Of a stretch of DNA of 64,000 nt, positions 1 through 8,442 are shown piece by piece. Numbering within the stretch: the first letter of the stretch is position 1; every line of letters starts with the position of its first letter. The stretch covers positions 65,108-129,107 of the forward strand of contig CAYJOL010000010.1 in the NCBI GenBank assembly GCA_964371785.1, read 5' to 3'. A program made the translations under genes and the position numbers. This DNA comes from CAVQCT01 sp964371785 (GTDB lineage Bacteria; Zixibacteria; MSB-5A5; GN15; FEB-12). A model generated the notes under the pieces. It had not been told where the DNA came from. It ran no database searches and worked only from the letters and a program-made list of their open reading frames with translations.

Positions 1-1382
1 AAGGCGGCAATCATGACTGCGTAAACCGGAAGTCGGGCGGAACAGGTCATTAACGGTGCGACCATGATGGTCATGAATCTCAATTTACGGTCCTCGATAG
101 TCCGGGTTGCCATTATCCCCGGCACAGCGCAGGCAAACGACGAGAGCATCGGGATAAACGACTTTCCTGACAGCCCGCACCATCTGAAGGTACGATCAAC
201 AAGGAACGCGGCCCGGGTCATGTACCCTGAGTCTTCAAGAATAGCGATGAAAATGAACAGTATCGCTATTTGGGGCACGAAGACAAGCACGCTGCCAACA
301 CCCCCGATAACGCCATCCGTGAGCAAGGACCTGAGTGGGCCCTGGGCCATCTGTCCGGCTACAATGGTCGCCAACCAGCCGAACATTGAATCGATTAGAT
401 GCATGAACGGCTCAGCCCAGCTGAAAATAGACTGAAAGACGGTCACCATGATCAGTAACAGGAAGATTGGTCCGAGAACCGGATGGAGTAAGTACCGATC
501 TATCCGCTCTGAAAGCGTGAGGTAGTCTGGTTTGAGGATGGTTGTCACTTTCGCGGCTAATTTGGTGGCACGTTCGTTAAGCACTTTTGTTTCCGCGATG
601 GTTAACGCCCCGAACTGGTCACGAATCTTCTGCCGGCTTTCCTTAATGAACTTCTCGGCGGGCGGGCCGACTAGACGAGTGAAAGTCTTCTCGGCCGGAC
701 CATCTTCGTCGAACAGCACCCTCAGGCGATGCGCTCGGGTGCGGCAGGCGCTGCCGAACTGTTCGGCAAATGATAAGAGAATCGATTCAGTCAGCTGGTC
801 GTAATAGTTGAGTGGTGGAATCGGCAATATTCGGACTTGCTCGGCAATCTCCGATTTGAGGCGGTCAATTCCCTGGCCACGGCTGCCCACCACCGGGACG
901 ACCGGGATCCCGCCCAGCTCTTGTGACAATTTGCCGCAATCGATATGCAACCCCTTGCGTTCTGCGAGGTCCACCATATTCAACGCTACGACTACCGAGA
1001 CTCCTATCTGTAACACTTGATACAGGAAGTAGAGTCCCCGCTCGAGATTCGTGGCGTCGATTACAGTGATTATAGTGTCCGGCCTTGACTCAGGGTCAAG
1101 ATCGCCGAATAATGCCGAGGCCGCGATATATTCATCGGGAGTAAAGGCCGACAGCGAGTATGTGCCGGGGATGTCGATTAACGAAAAGCGTTCTGCCGGA
1201 AGCTCCGAGACGGTGAATTGCCCGGTCACGCGCTCAACCGTAACACCGGGATAATTGCCGACCTGTTGTCTTAAGCCGGTGATGGCGTTGAAGATTGTAG
1301 TCTTACCGCAGTTCGGGTTACCGCAGATGGCAATAACGTTGGCGGGAGTAAGTCGAGTCTGAGATGGTGCGTCCATTGACAT
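1..1382 (-). CDS. feoB: Ferrous iron transporter FeoB, N-terminal part (continues past the window edge)
   Basis: FeoB is an inner-membrane Fe(II) transporter with a cytoplasmic GTPase domain. The reverse strand reads open from an ATG at 1382 (a second in-frame ATG at 1376) to base 1, about 460 residues. The G domain shows the G1 loop GNPNCGKT, the G3 motif DIPGTYS and the G4 motif NMVD. After a helical linker come the first membrane segments and the FeoB signature FIPMLSSFACAVPG. The C-terminal part lies outside the window. The gene starts 10 nt after the feoA stop and is the last visible gene of the fur-cytochrome-feoA-feoB operon, so it is probably repressed by Fur-Fe(II). No good Shine-Dalgarno precedes it, which suggests translational coupling to feoA. 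The identification is secure. Confidence 0.96.
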   Translation of the reverse strand, partial: MSMDAPSQTRLTPANVIAICGNPNCGKTTIFNAITGLRQQVGNYPGVTVERVTGQFTVSELPAERFSLIDIPGTYSLSAFTPDEYIAASALFGDLDPESRPDTIITVIDATNLERGLYFLYQVLQIGVSVVVALNMVDLAERKGLHIDCGKLSQELGGIPVVPVVGSRGQGIDRLKSEIAEQVRILPIPPLNYYDQLTESILLSFAEQFGSACRTRAHRLRVLFDEDGPAEKTFTRLVGPPAEKFIKESRQKIRDQFGALTIAETKVLNERATKLAAKVTTILKPDYLTLSERIDRYLLHPVLGPIFLLLIMVTVFQSIFSWAEPFMHLIDSMFGWLATIVAGQMAQGPLRSLLTDGVIGGVGSVLVFVPQIAILFIFIAILEDSGYMTRAAFLVDRTFRWCGLSGKSFIPMLSSFACAVPGIMATRTIEDRKLRFMTIMVAPLMTCSARLPVYAVMIAA

Positions 1383-1392
1383 GCATTCGCGA

Positions 1393-1623
1393 TCAGGCTT
1401 CCAGTTCTACCGTTATCAGCTCCGCCTCAGCATGCCGCAACGACAGACAGCACGAACCGACTTGTATCTCCATCGGGTCGCGCAACGGTGCATTTCTCAG
1501 GTAGGTGATGGCCCGGCCAGGGACCACACCCAGTTCGATTAGACGTCGGCAGATCTTGCAGTCGCCAGTGAACCCCAGTACTGTTCCCTTTTGCCCGGGA
1601 GTCATTTTATTCAACGGTGTCAT
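1393..1623 (-). CDS. feoA: FeoA family protein
   Basis: This is a 76-residue SH3-like FeoA protein, the small cytoplasmic partner needed for FeoB-dependent ferrous iron uptake. It has the family pattern: an N-terminal stretch with a KG-x-V-x-G turn, a middle part with RRLIELGVVPG, and a C-terminal strand segment ending in the ITVELEA type. Its length is normal for FeoA. The start at 1623 follows an AAGG-type ribosome site about nine bases upstream. It lies 11 nt after the haem lipoprotein gene and 10 nt before feoB, in one operon. Confidence 0.93.
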   Translation of the reverse strand: MTPLNKMTPGQKGTVLGFTGDCKICRRLIELGVVPGRAITYLRNAPLRDPMEIQVGSCCLSLRHAEAELITVELEA

Positions 1624-1634
1624 ATCTATTACCT

Positions 1635-1913
1635 TTATTGACTTTCTTTGCGCGCGAATGCAAGGTAGGCCTTGACTGCGGACCTTTCTTCATAGTTCAA
1701 CTGCAACTGCACTCCGTACTTGTCTACAGCCATATTCCATTGCTTCTCGGAGTAAGCTTTCGGGTCAATGAGCTTGTGACACTTATTACAGAGCGATTCA
1801 TATATCTTCTTCCCTTGCTTTTGGGTGGTCGTCAGCTTTGGTCCGTGACCGCACGAAACTACCACCAACGCACCGACAAAGCCAAGGCTCGCTAACAGGC
1901 TCCTACTCCGCAT
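1635..1913 (-). CDS. Small monohaem cytochrome c-like lipoprotein
   Basis: This 92-residue protein has a signal peptide with a lipobox ending VVVSC, so the mature form is probably lipid-anchored in the envelope. It has one haem c site, CNKCH, near residues 42-46, followed by a Trp-containing segment as in small class I cytochromes. An obvious distal Met ligand is not clear, so the haem may be weakly coordinated or bis-His. The gene overlaps the end of fur by 11 nt and is followed 11 nt later by feoA, so it belongs to the Fur-controlled operon. A haem electron carrier placed between fur and feoAB could reduce Fe(III) to the Fe(II) that FeoB imports; that role is inference from position only. 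Confidence 0.8.
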   Translation of the reverse strand: MRSRSLLASLGFVGALVVVSCGHGPKLTTTQKQGKKIYESLCNKCHKLIDPKAYSEKQWNMAVDKYGVQLQLNYEERSAVKAYLAFARKESQ

Positions 1914-2343
1914 TACCTTGAGAATCTGTGGTTTTACTTCCGTTTCGACAACTTTCGCACAATCCCAGAATCTCTATTTTGAACGACTCGGGGGCGAAAT
2001 TCCGGTCACTCGCCTTCTCGGCCAGCAACCCGACTACCTGTTCGACATTGAACTCCGTGACCGATTTGCAGTTCGCACAGTACAGATGCCCGTGAGGAAT
2101 ACTTGTGACCCGATCATACCGCGTGATCCCGTCACCGATATTTACCTCTTGGGCCAGTCCGACCTTGCAAATCAGCTTCAGATTCCGCCAGACCGTGCTG
2201 TAGCCGACCGAAGTGTCCAGCTGCCGCACCCTGTCATAGAGCTCGTCGACCGATACATGTTCACCCAATTCAAAAAAGGAGCGGAATATCAACTCCCGCT
2301 GGGGAGTCATTTTGAAACCTTTGGTTTTTAAGAACTCTTTCAT
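1903..2343 (-). CDS. fur: Fur family transcriptional regulator
   Basis: This is a 146-residue ferric-uptake-type repressor. The N-terminal half is a winged helix with the family hallmark MTPQRELI near residue 12 and GYSTVWRNL in the recognition region. The C-terminal half has HGHLYC and two CxxC pairs (CANC and CESC), which form the structural zinc site. It is the first gene of the operon with a cytochrome lipoprotein and feoAB. A promoter with -35 TTGACT and -10 TATAAT lies upstream, and a 19-bp Fur-box-like palindrome sits just after the -10, which fits autoregulation by Fur. It could be PerR or Zur, but linkage to feoAB and the box sequence favour Fur. Confidence 0.92.
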   Translation of the reverse strand: MKEFLKTKGFKMTPQRELIFRSFFELGEHVSVDELYDRVRQLDTSVGYSTVWRNLKLICKVGLAQEVNIGDGITRYDRVTSIPHGHLYCANCKSVTEFNVEQVVGLLAEKASDRNFAPESFKIEILGLCESCRNGSKTTDSQGNAE

Positions 2344-2358
2344 CTACATCGCCTAAAT

Positions 2359-2377
2359 GAAAACGATTTTCATTTTC
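2359..2377 (-). promoter_or_regulatory. Fur box
   Basis: On the minus strand this 19-mer matches the Fur consensus GATAATGATAATCATTATC at 15 of 19 positions. It is placed just downstream of the fur -10 element, over the likely transcription start, where a bound repressor would block initiation. Confidence 0.8.
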
Positions 2378-2378
2378 A

Positions 2379-2406
2379 ATTATACAGTATATCGACCGAA
2401 AGTCAA
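2379..2406 (-). promoter_or_regulatory. Promoter of the fur-feo operon
   Basis: On the minus strand, -35 TTGACT (2401-2406) and -10 TATAAT (2379-2384) are separated by 16 nt, a near-consensus housekeeping promoter. The Fur box begins two bases beyond the -10. Confidence 0.8.
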
Positions 2407-2466
2407 GTGCTTTTCGTAACAAACTACGATTTTTTTTGAATTGATTTAAGCGGTTATTTGATAATA

Positions 2467-2495
2467 AGATAGCCACCCCGTCGAGGTGGCTGTCT
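2467..2495 (-). terminator. Likely terminator of the M6 protease gene
   Basis: An 11-bp inverted repeat with one G-T pair and a 7-nt loop lies about 30 nt beyond the protease stop codon. An AT-rich tract follows, but there is no clean U-run. Confidence 0.55.
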
Positions 2496-2528
2496 GGACC
2501 AGTTTGAAGGATAAAGCCCTGCCTTTTA

Positions 2529-5285
2529 CTATTTGATCAACATCATCTTCTTGGTCTGGGTATCGTCTCCGCGCGTCAACCGATAGAAGTAGATACCCGA
2601 GGCGACTTTGTCTCCGTTTTGATTTCGGCCGTCCCAAACGATGCTGTAAGTCCCGGGAATCTGGACTTCATCGACCAGTGTCTTCACTTTATTGCCCAAT
2701 ATATTGTAGACCTCCAGATTGGTCCGGGCCGCCTTCGCTCCCGATCCGACGTTCGACCTTAACGTGTACAAAATCGTTGTCGTAGGATTAAATGGGTTGG
2801 GGTAATTCTGTTCGAGGTCAAACGACTGAGGCAGCCGCGCGAACGGCTCACCATCGTAGACCGATGTCGCCAGTCCGCCAAAGAATCTGATGGCGCGACC
2901 GAGCAGGTCTGCCCTGGTGTTGAGTTTCTGTCCCTGATAGTACCTGTTGTCATCGATGAACTCCACCGGGAGGCTGAGGAGTACGGATCGGAAAGTCCCG
3001 TTGTAGCTCACGCCGCAAGTATTAGTGGCGCTCTGCAGCACGAAAGCCGCCTCACCGCCATTCACGGGCATCAGTCTGGACAGTGGTTTGAATTTGGATG
3101 ACAGGGTCATGTACCGCGAGGCATCGCCGATACTGCTACCCGTGACGCCGTCGATAATCGGCCAGAGGAAAGAACCGCCGTAGGTAACGTGAAAGTAGTC
3201 GGCCAGAAACGCGGAATCCAAATTATTGAGGTCCGGAACGCCGCTCCACGTCGACAACAACAAATTCTTTCCGGCGTCGAGATACTGCTTCATGACGCCG
3301 ATATCCGCGGAGCTGATGACATTTCCGGCGGAATCCCCGGTATGCCAGAAGGCCATGTCGTACGCGGACAAGTCGCCTAACGTCGGGGTACCGGATATGT
3401 CTTTGTGCCAGACATCCGCCGGTACGCGCGCTTTATGAAGCGCCGCGACATAGAGCTGGTCATACGTCTGGCCGCGATCGGCGTCGACCACCAGAATATT
3501 GGGCTGGCCAATTGTCTGCTCGAACGCGAATTCTTTGTCATAGGTGACGCTGCCGGACACTCCGTTCAGAGAGTCACAGGTAATGCTCAGGTAGAACGAG
3601 TCTATCTGCGGTGTCAGGCTGTCTGGCACGGTGAATTCGATTGGGGCGGAAGCATTGGCGATGCCAAGATAATTGAACGTCCCCGGAACGGAAACGGTAC
3701 TGGTGGAGAAGCTTATGCTGGGATTGTCGGTACTCAACGTCGCGTGCACGTTATATGCTTCGCGCATCTCGTTTCGCACGTGGAAGAAGAACTGTATCGT
3801 CTCGCCCGGCTCAATAATACGATCATTATCGCCGTAGAACGAGTCATCGAATCTCAGCGAATCAATACCAAACATCTTCACCCACGGTCGTGAGTACGTG
3901 ACATCGAGGTCCGCATACATAATTGAGTCCGGATCACTGATATTCCAGACACTGCAGCTCGTATAATTGTCGGAGTCATATACACGCGAATTCGGCGACG
4001 TATAGACATTGAAATTTCGGTTGTTCGTGGCGCCGGGGAATGGGTCGCCAGCATCCCCCCTGCTTCCGGCAAAGGCGAGCTGGTCGAGACCGTCGGCCTG
4101 CTCCAGGGCTACGTGGTAGTGGTATGGGTCTGTGTTCGTGTATACATCGTCATCCACATGATAGATCAACAGACCTGACCCTTTGAGACCTTCGTCGAAC
4201 CCGGTCTGCTGTCGGTTCTCCACCAGCCAGTACTCGTGCTGGGCCGCACTGAGGCCGTCCTGAAGGCGGTAAACCACTGGATTCGTCTCCGACTGGAGTA
4301 TCGGCTGCTGGTACAGATTGTTGGTGACATTGGTAAAGGAAAGGAATCCGACCGCCGCCTTGCACCAGGGATCCAGGTGGGCCGGTTTTTTCGAACTCGA
4401 GTTGTAATTACCGGCCGCCATCAACGACCAGTACCCAAGTCCTTCCGATGTACCCAACAAATTCTCCGTATCATACAGATCCGGCAGGCCAATGAAGTGG
4501 CCATACTCGTGGCAAAACACCCCGATCGGACAGATGTTGTAGGCGAATTCTTCCGGATTCAAAGTGTAGTTCGAAATGTAAACGCCGTCGTAACGAACTT
4601 CAGAGGGTAGTCTGTACTTGTGGGACCATATCCCGGTGCCGACTTCCTCGGCTCCAGGTCCGGCGTGAATCACAATGACACCATCGCAGTTGCCGTCGCC
4701 GTCGTGGTCGTATTTCGAGAAGTCAACCGATGGATCCGCGTGCGCAGCATTGACCGCGTCGAGCGCAAGTAACTGCCCGTTAGTCAACCCATTGTCGCTG
4801 CCAACATAGTAGCTATAGTCGTTTGCCATCCGGTACCAGCCGTATATATCACCCTTAATATAAAACTGACCGTAAGAGACTTCCATGTAGTAGTCGGTCA
4901 TGGAACCGGTCGGGTTGTAAATCGAATCAATTGTCCGGTCCGTGAACAGGATGGAATCAAATTGAGTCGGGGTGGCGGCTACACTCTGGCCGGTAAATGG
5001 ATAATCAGGGAAATCGACCAGGATAACAATTACATTGACGGTGTCAGTGGTCTGGGTACCGGCTGCAAGGCCGTTCAGTTGTTTCGGCTTATGAAAGATC
5101 GAGTGCTCCGCCGGGGCGCACCCGCCCGCCTTCTTGAAGTTCTCCCAGTTGGCGATCTTCTGCTGGAGGACACCCTCGGTCTTCCATTTCTCAACAACTT
5201 CCGGCGTCGGCGCAACCGCCGAGACGCCGGTATACATGGCCAGCAAGCTGACGAATGCTACTACTATGTTTAGGCGGGCTCGCAT
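2529..5285 (-). CDS. Secreted M6 family metalloprotease with C-terminal sorting module
   Basis: This 918-residue protein has a signal peptide (about residues 1-22), a propeptide and an M6 (immune inhibitor A-like) zinc protease domain. The catalytic motif is HEYGH at residues 259-263, followed by the FIGLPDLYD segment that supplies the third ligand; a DHDGDGNCDG calcium-type loop sits near residue 193. After the catalytic domain come Ig-like domains and a region with a flavodoxin-like flavour (residues about 600-780). The tail has the QNYPNPFNPTTT motif and a FlgD-like strand pattern ending in KKMMLIK, typical of type IX secretion type A sorting domains and relatives. The start is supported by AAGGA about 11 nt upstream. 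It lies next to an S8 protease with the same tail, so both probably act at the surface or outside the cell, degrading external protein. Confidence 0.9.
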   Translation of the reverse strand: MRARLNIVVAFVSLLAMYTGVSAVAPTPEVVEKWKTEGVLQQKIANWENFKKAGGCAPAEHSIFHKPKQLNGLAAGTQTTDTVNVIVILVDFPDYPFTGQSVAATPTQFDSILFTDRTIDSIYNPTGSMTDYYMEVSYGQFYIKGDIYGWYRMANDYSYYVGSDNGLTNGQLLALDAVNAAHADPSVDFSKYDHDGDGNCDGVIVIHAGPGAEEVGTGIWSHKYRLPSEVRYDGVYISNYTLNPEEFAYNICPIGVFCHEYGHFIGLPDLYDTENLLGTSEGLGYWSLMAAGNYNSSSKKPAHLDPWCKAAVGFLSFTNVTNNLYQQPILQSETNPVVYRLQDGLSAAQHEYWLVENRQQTGFDEGLKGSGLLIYHVDDDVYTNTDPYHYHVALEQADGLDQLAFAGSRGDAGDPFPGATNNRNFNVYTSPNSRVYDSDNYTSCSVWNISDPDSIMYADLDVTYSRPWVKMFGIDSLRFDDSFYGDNDRIIEPGETIQFFFHVRNEMREAYNVHATLSTDNPSISFSTSTVSVPGTFNYLGIANASAPIEFTVPDSLTPQIDSFYLSITCDSLNGVSGSVTYDKEFAFEQTIGQPNILVVDADRGQTYDQLYVAALHKARVPADVWHKDISGTPTLGDLSAYDMAFWHTGDSAGNVISSADIGVMKQYLDAGKNLLLSTWSGVPDLNNLDSAFLADYFHVTYGGSFLWPIIDGVTGSSIGDASRYMTLSSKFKPLSRLMPVNGGEAAFVLQSATNTCGVSYNGTFRSVLLSLPVEFIDDNRYYQGQKLNTRADLLGRAIRFFGGLATSVYDGEPFARLPQSFDLEQNYPNPFNPTTTILYTLRSNVGSGAKAARTNLEVYNILGNKVKTLVDEVQIPGTYSIVWDGRNQNGDKVASGIYFYRLTRGDDTQTKKMMLIK

Positions 5286-5364
5286 GATGACTTATTCCTT
5301 ATTCATCGGTTTTGACTTGTGGTAGTATCCCAATTAAGTCAAAATGGTCTATGCTGTCCAGCGT

Positions 5365-8274
5365 CTATTTCAGCAGCACCATTTTCCGACTGTCCGAGAA
5401 ACTGCCTGCCTGAAGGCGGTAGAAGTAAATCCCTGAGGAAACGCGGCTTCCGTGATCATCCGTGGCATCCCATTCAAGTTGGTGTACTCCCGGTTCCAAC
5501 GGACCGTCGACCAACGTCTTCACTCGCTGGCCGAGAACGTTATAGACCTCCAGCCGGGTGACCGAGGTAGTCGGAAGCGAGAAACTGATCGTGGTAGTCG
5601 GATTGAACGGGTTGGGATAGTTCTGCGATAGTTCGTAGGTGTTCGGCAGAGTAGTATTTTGATTGTCGTTTGCGTCGGTTGCCAGGTCGTACCTGCTCTT
5701 TGCGCGGGCGGCGTTGTTGAGAAGTTCCGTTTCGTTGCCCCCGGCCACCAGCGCAAATGCTACTTCAATACTGGCTCCCGGATTGAGTGAAAACGGCCCG
5801 GCAGTAGTCAGGCACATCAAATCGCCTGTAAGCGTCTGGTCTATCGTTCCGGCCGTGGAAATCATCGTAAACAGGTCAGCGTCGGAATAGCCGGTCTTTG
5901 TGCTTCCGTTGGCAAGCGTCTGGAAACCTCTGATATTCTTCAATGCAACCACTCCGACACAGAGTCCCGATGCATTCGTCTGGTACAGCAGATTCAAGGC
6001 ACCGTTGTATTTGAAACTATCGCTTGACGACAGGTCAAGATCGCTGAAGAATCCAAAGTCAAGATTTGTCAATTTTTCCAGAGCGTTATTGATCAGGCTG
6101 TATTTGACAATCATGAATCCATTGTCATCGACATTATCAAAGGTCACGGTTTCCTGCCGGAGATTAATCGGAATCGGGATATTGGATTGGGTGTCGGTAA
6201 TCACCGCGCTCCGATGGGTGCTTCCGTCACTACCAGTGACCGGGTCGCCCAGCGGCGTGACGGGAATGAAGTCGGACGCGCGGAAGCCTCCGTCCTGCCG
6301 ACGAATCGAGGAGGATATCTGCAAGCTGCTCCGGCCGATCACCAAACCGGCTTCATACAGCAAGTTGGCACTGTTGTCGAACCTGAAGCCATCACCGTTG
6401 ACATTGTAAATTGAACCGGGCGCGAAACCGAACTGGCCCATGTCAGATACCGATAGATTCAATCTGGATGTGGACTGTGAGGCAATATTGCCCGACGGCG
6501 CCACACCGACCGTCAGGTTGAAAGAAAGCGTATCCGGGACACTGCTGTAGTTCGAGGTCAGGATGAGCTGAAACGCCGCCTGCTGACCGTTGTACAGAGT
6601 GGAACTCCAGGAAATCTGAAAAGGTACGAAATTGATCGCGGTGGTGCCGCCGGGGCCGAAATAGAAATCAGACTGGTCGGCGATGACATTGATATTGCTC
6701 TTGTCGGGTGTGAGTATTTGCCCGGTCACTGACTCAACGTTGGCGATCGGGTTTCGAAGCATCAATTGTAATCCAAACGTCTCTCCGGGCAGCGCGATTC
6801 CATCGTCCGAGATCTGTGCGCTCACGATCGAAAACTCGGGGGCCAGCGGCGACGGAATGTAAGTGAGAGCGCGCTCAGCGTTGACAAGTCCGTTGCCATA
6901 TGCATTGTCTTCGCCGGTCGGGCCAAGGTCCTCGGCAGAACGGATAAGCGCGTTTTTGATCTGATCAACGGTAGCGTCGGGGTTGTACTGGCGGAGAAGC
7001 GCCACGATACCGGCGATATACGGCGCGGCCATCGAAGTCCCCGTCATATACATATAGGTCCCGCCCTTGTACGATGAGCGGATGCTCACACCAGGGGCTA
7101 CGACTTCAGGTTTGATCTGGGTCGAGTCGCAGGATGACGGACCGCGGCTCGAGAAGGTCGTGATAGCCTTCAGATTGTCCACCGCACCCACGGCAAATGA
7201 ACTAAGCGGTGTGGACGCGCGGTCAGCCGGATTGCGGAGCGTTTTCGGATCCGGGCCTTCGTTGCCCGCCGCGAAAATCGTGACGATGCCGGCCGCTTCG
7301 ACGTTGTCAATCGCTCCCCAGAAAGTGTCGTCACATGGCAGGAAGAGACCTTTCGGAATCCCCCAACTATTAAGCAGTACATCGGGAACATCGTCGGTTG
7401 TCGTCGGATTACCGTCAGGATCAAGCACCCACTGGAAAGCGTCGAGTATGTCAGAGATCGTTACACTCAATGTCCGTCCCTGGTCAATCACTCCCGCCGT
7501 GATCCATTCCGCTCCGGGGGCGACACCAAAGCTGTCGGCCGCGTCCGAACCTACCATAATGCCCATCGTGTGCGTACCATGACCACTCTTGTCATACGGC
7601 AGGGTGTCCGGTGCGACTTTTGAGAACCACGATGAAGCCAGAGAACTGTGATTGCCACGCCACTTGCTGGTCAGGGCCGGATGAGATTCTTCGACACCGG
7701 TGTCGAACGAACAAACGAGTCTTCCCTGTCCCGTCAGACCTCTTTGCCAAACACTCGGAACGCCAAGTAAACTGAGCTGGCTTGATATTGACGCTGCCGT
7801 CGATTGAGGAGCCTTTGATTCCGAAACGGGCGGCTCGAACACCAGGGAAGCGTTTTCAACGACCGCTTTGACTCCGTCCATCTGACTTAAGACTCTAAGC
7901 CGAGCTACCGGGACGACCGCCGTGAACGACGGTACAATCCAGTGCTCGACAACCGGAGCTGTCGAGTAGATATTCAGATATTCATTGATTGCGTTTTTGA
8001 ACGACGGGTTGTAAGACTTCAGGGTCTCGGTGACCGTACGAATACGCTCCCCTCGCGTCATGGTCTGACTGGCGGTCGACTTCATCACCTTGTCACTCGT
8101 TGAGTGGTTCTCAAGAAACACCACCACAGCTACGAGGCTGTCTGCGTCGGTCAGCGAATCGGCCAGCATCTGAGCGATGCGTGGACTTAATTCAGTGGCC
8201 GAGGTGCCGCCGCTCAGAATCGCAAAGGCAAAAAAGGCAAGGGGCAGAATCATTTGATGTATCTTTGAGCGCAT
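5365..8274 (-). CDS. Secreted subtilisin-like (S8) serine protease with C-terminal sorting module
   Basis: The protein has 969 residues from the ATG at 8274, chosen because AAGGAG lies 5 nt upstream and a signal peptide follows; an earlier in-frame ATG at 8325 would mask the signal. An inhibitor_I9-like propeptide precedes the S8 domain. The triad is visible: Asp191 in SFDTGV, His232 in GHGTHTMG and Ser414 in GTSMAAP; the oxyanion Asn is in AAGNEG. Beta-sandwich domains follow. The tail contains QNYPNPFNPTTT and ends RKMVLLK, the same sorting-domain type as in the neighbouring M6 protease. The protease is expected to be exported through the Sec system and then moved across the outer membrane, probably by a type IX-like route. 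Its own promoter must lie between 8275 and 8443, divergent from the glycosyltransferase gene. Confidence 0.93.
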   Translation of the reverse strand: MRSKIHQMILPLAFFAFAILSGGTSATELSPRIAQMLADSLTDADSLVAVVVFLENHSTSDKVMKSTASQTMTRGERIRTVTETLKSYNPSFKNAINEYLNIYSTAPVVEHWIVPSFTAVVPVARLRVLSQMDGVKAVVENASLVFEPPVSESKAPQSTAASISSQLSLLGVPSVWQRGLTGQGRLVCSFDTGVEESHPALTSKWRGNHSSLASSWFSKVAPDTLPYDKSGHGTHTMGIMVGSDAADSFGVAPGAEWITAGVIDQGRTLSVTISDILDAFQWVLDPDGNPTTTDDVPDVLLNSWGIPKGLFLPCDDTFWGAIDNVEAAGIVTIFAAGNEGPDPKTLRNPADRASTPLSSFAVGAVDNLKAITTFSSRGPSSCDSTQIKPEVVAPGVSIRSSYKGGTYMYMTGTSMAAPYIAGIVALLRQYNPDATVDQIKNALIRSAEDLGPTGEDNAYGNGLVNAERALTYIPSPLAPEFSIVSAQISDDGIALPGETFGLQLMLRNPIANVESVTGQILTPDKSNINVIADQSDFYFGPGGTTAINFVPFQISWSSTLYNGQQAAFQLILTSNYSSVPDTLSFNLTVGVAPSGNIASQSTSRLNLSVSDMGQFGFAPGSIYNVNGDGFRFDNSANLLYEAGLVIGRSSLQISSSIRRQDGGFRASDFIPVTPLGDPVTGSDGSTHRSAVITDTQSNIPIPINLRQETVTFDNVDDNGFMIVKYSLINNALEKLTNLDFGFFSDLDLSSSDSFKYNGALNLLYQTNASGLCVGVVALKNIRGFQTLANGSTKTGYSDADLFTMISTAGTIDQTLTGDLMCLTTAGPFSLNPGASIEVAFALVAGGNETELLNNAARAKSRYDLATDANDNQNTTLPNTYELSQNYPNPFNPTTTISFSLPTTSVTRLEVYNVLGQRVKTLVDGPLEPGVHQLEWDATDDHGSRVSSGIYFYRLQAGSFSDSRKMVLLK

Positions 8275-8381
8275 CTGGTCTCCTTCGGTTTGGTCCGATC
8301 TGTCCAAAAGCAACCGATGTGCCACAATGAAACATTCCTATAATGGACAGCAGAAGGCTATAATTGTCCTATAAATCATTA

Positions 8382-8411
8382 TTGATCAGCCACATAGGAT
8401 TCTGCTATGAT
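8382..8411 (+). promoter_or_regulatory. Promoter of the TPR glycosyltransferase gene
   Basis: TTGATC (8382-8387) and TATGAT (8406-8411) are 18 nt apart. The ribosome site AGGAGGGG follows at 8429-8435, 7 nt before the ATG at 8443. Confidence 0.6.
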
Positions 8412-8442
8412 AGAAAAGAACAATTTTCAGGAGGGGAAATAA

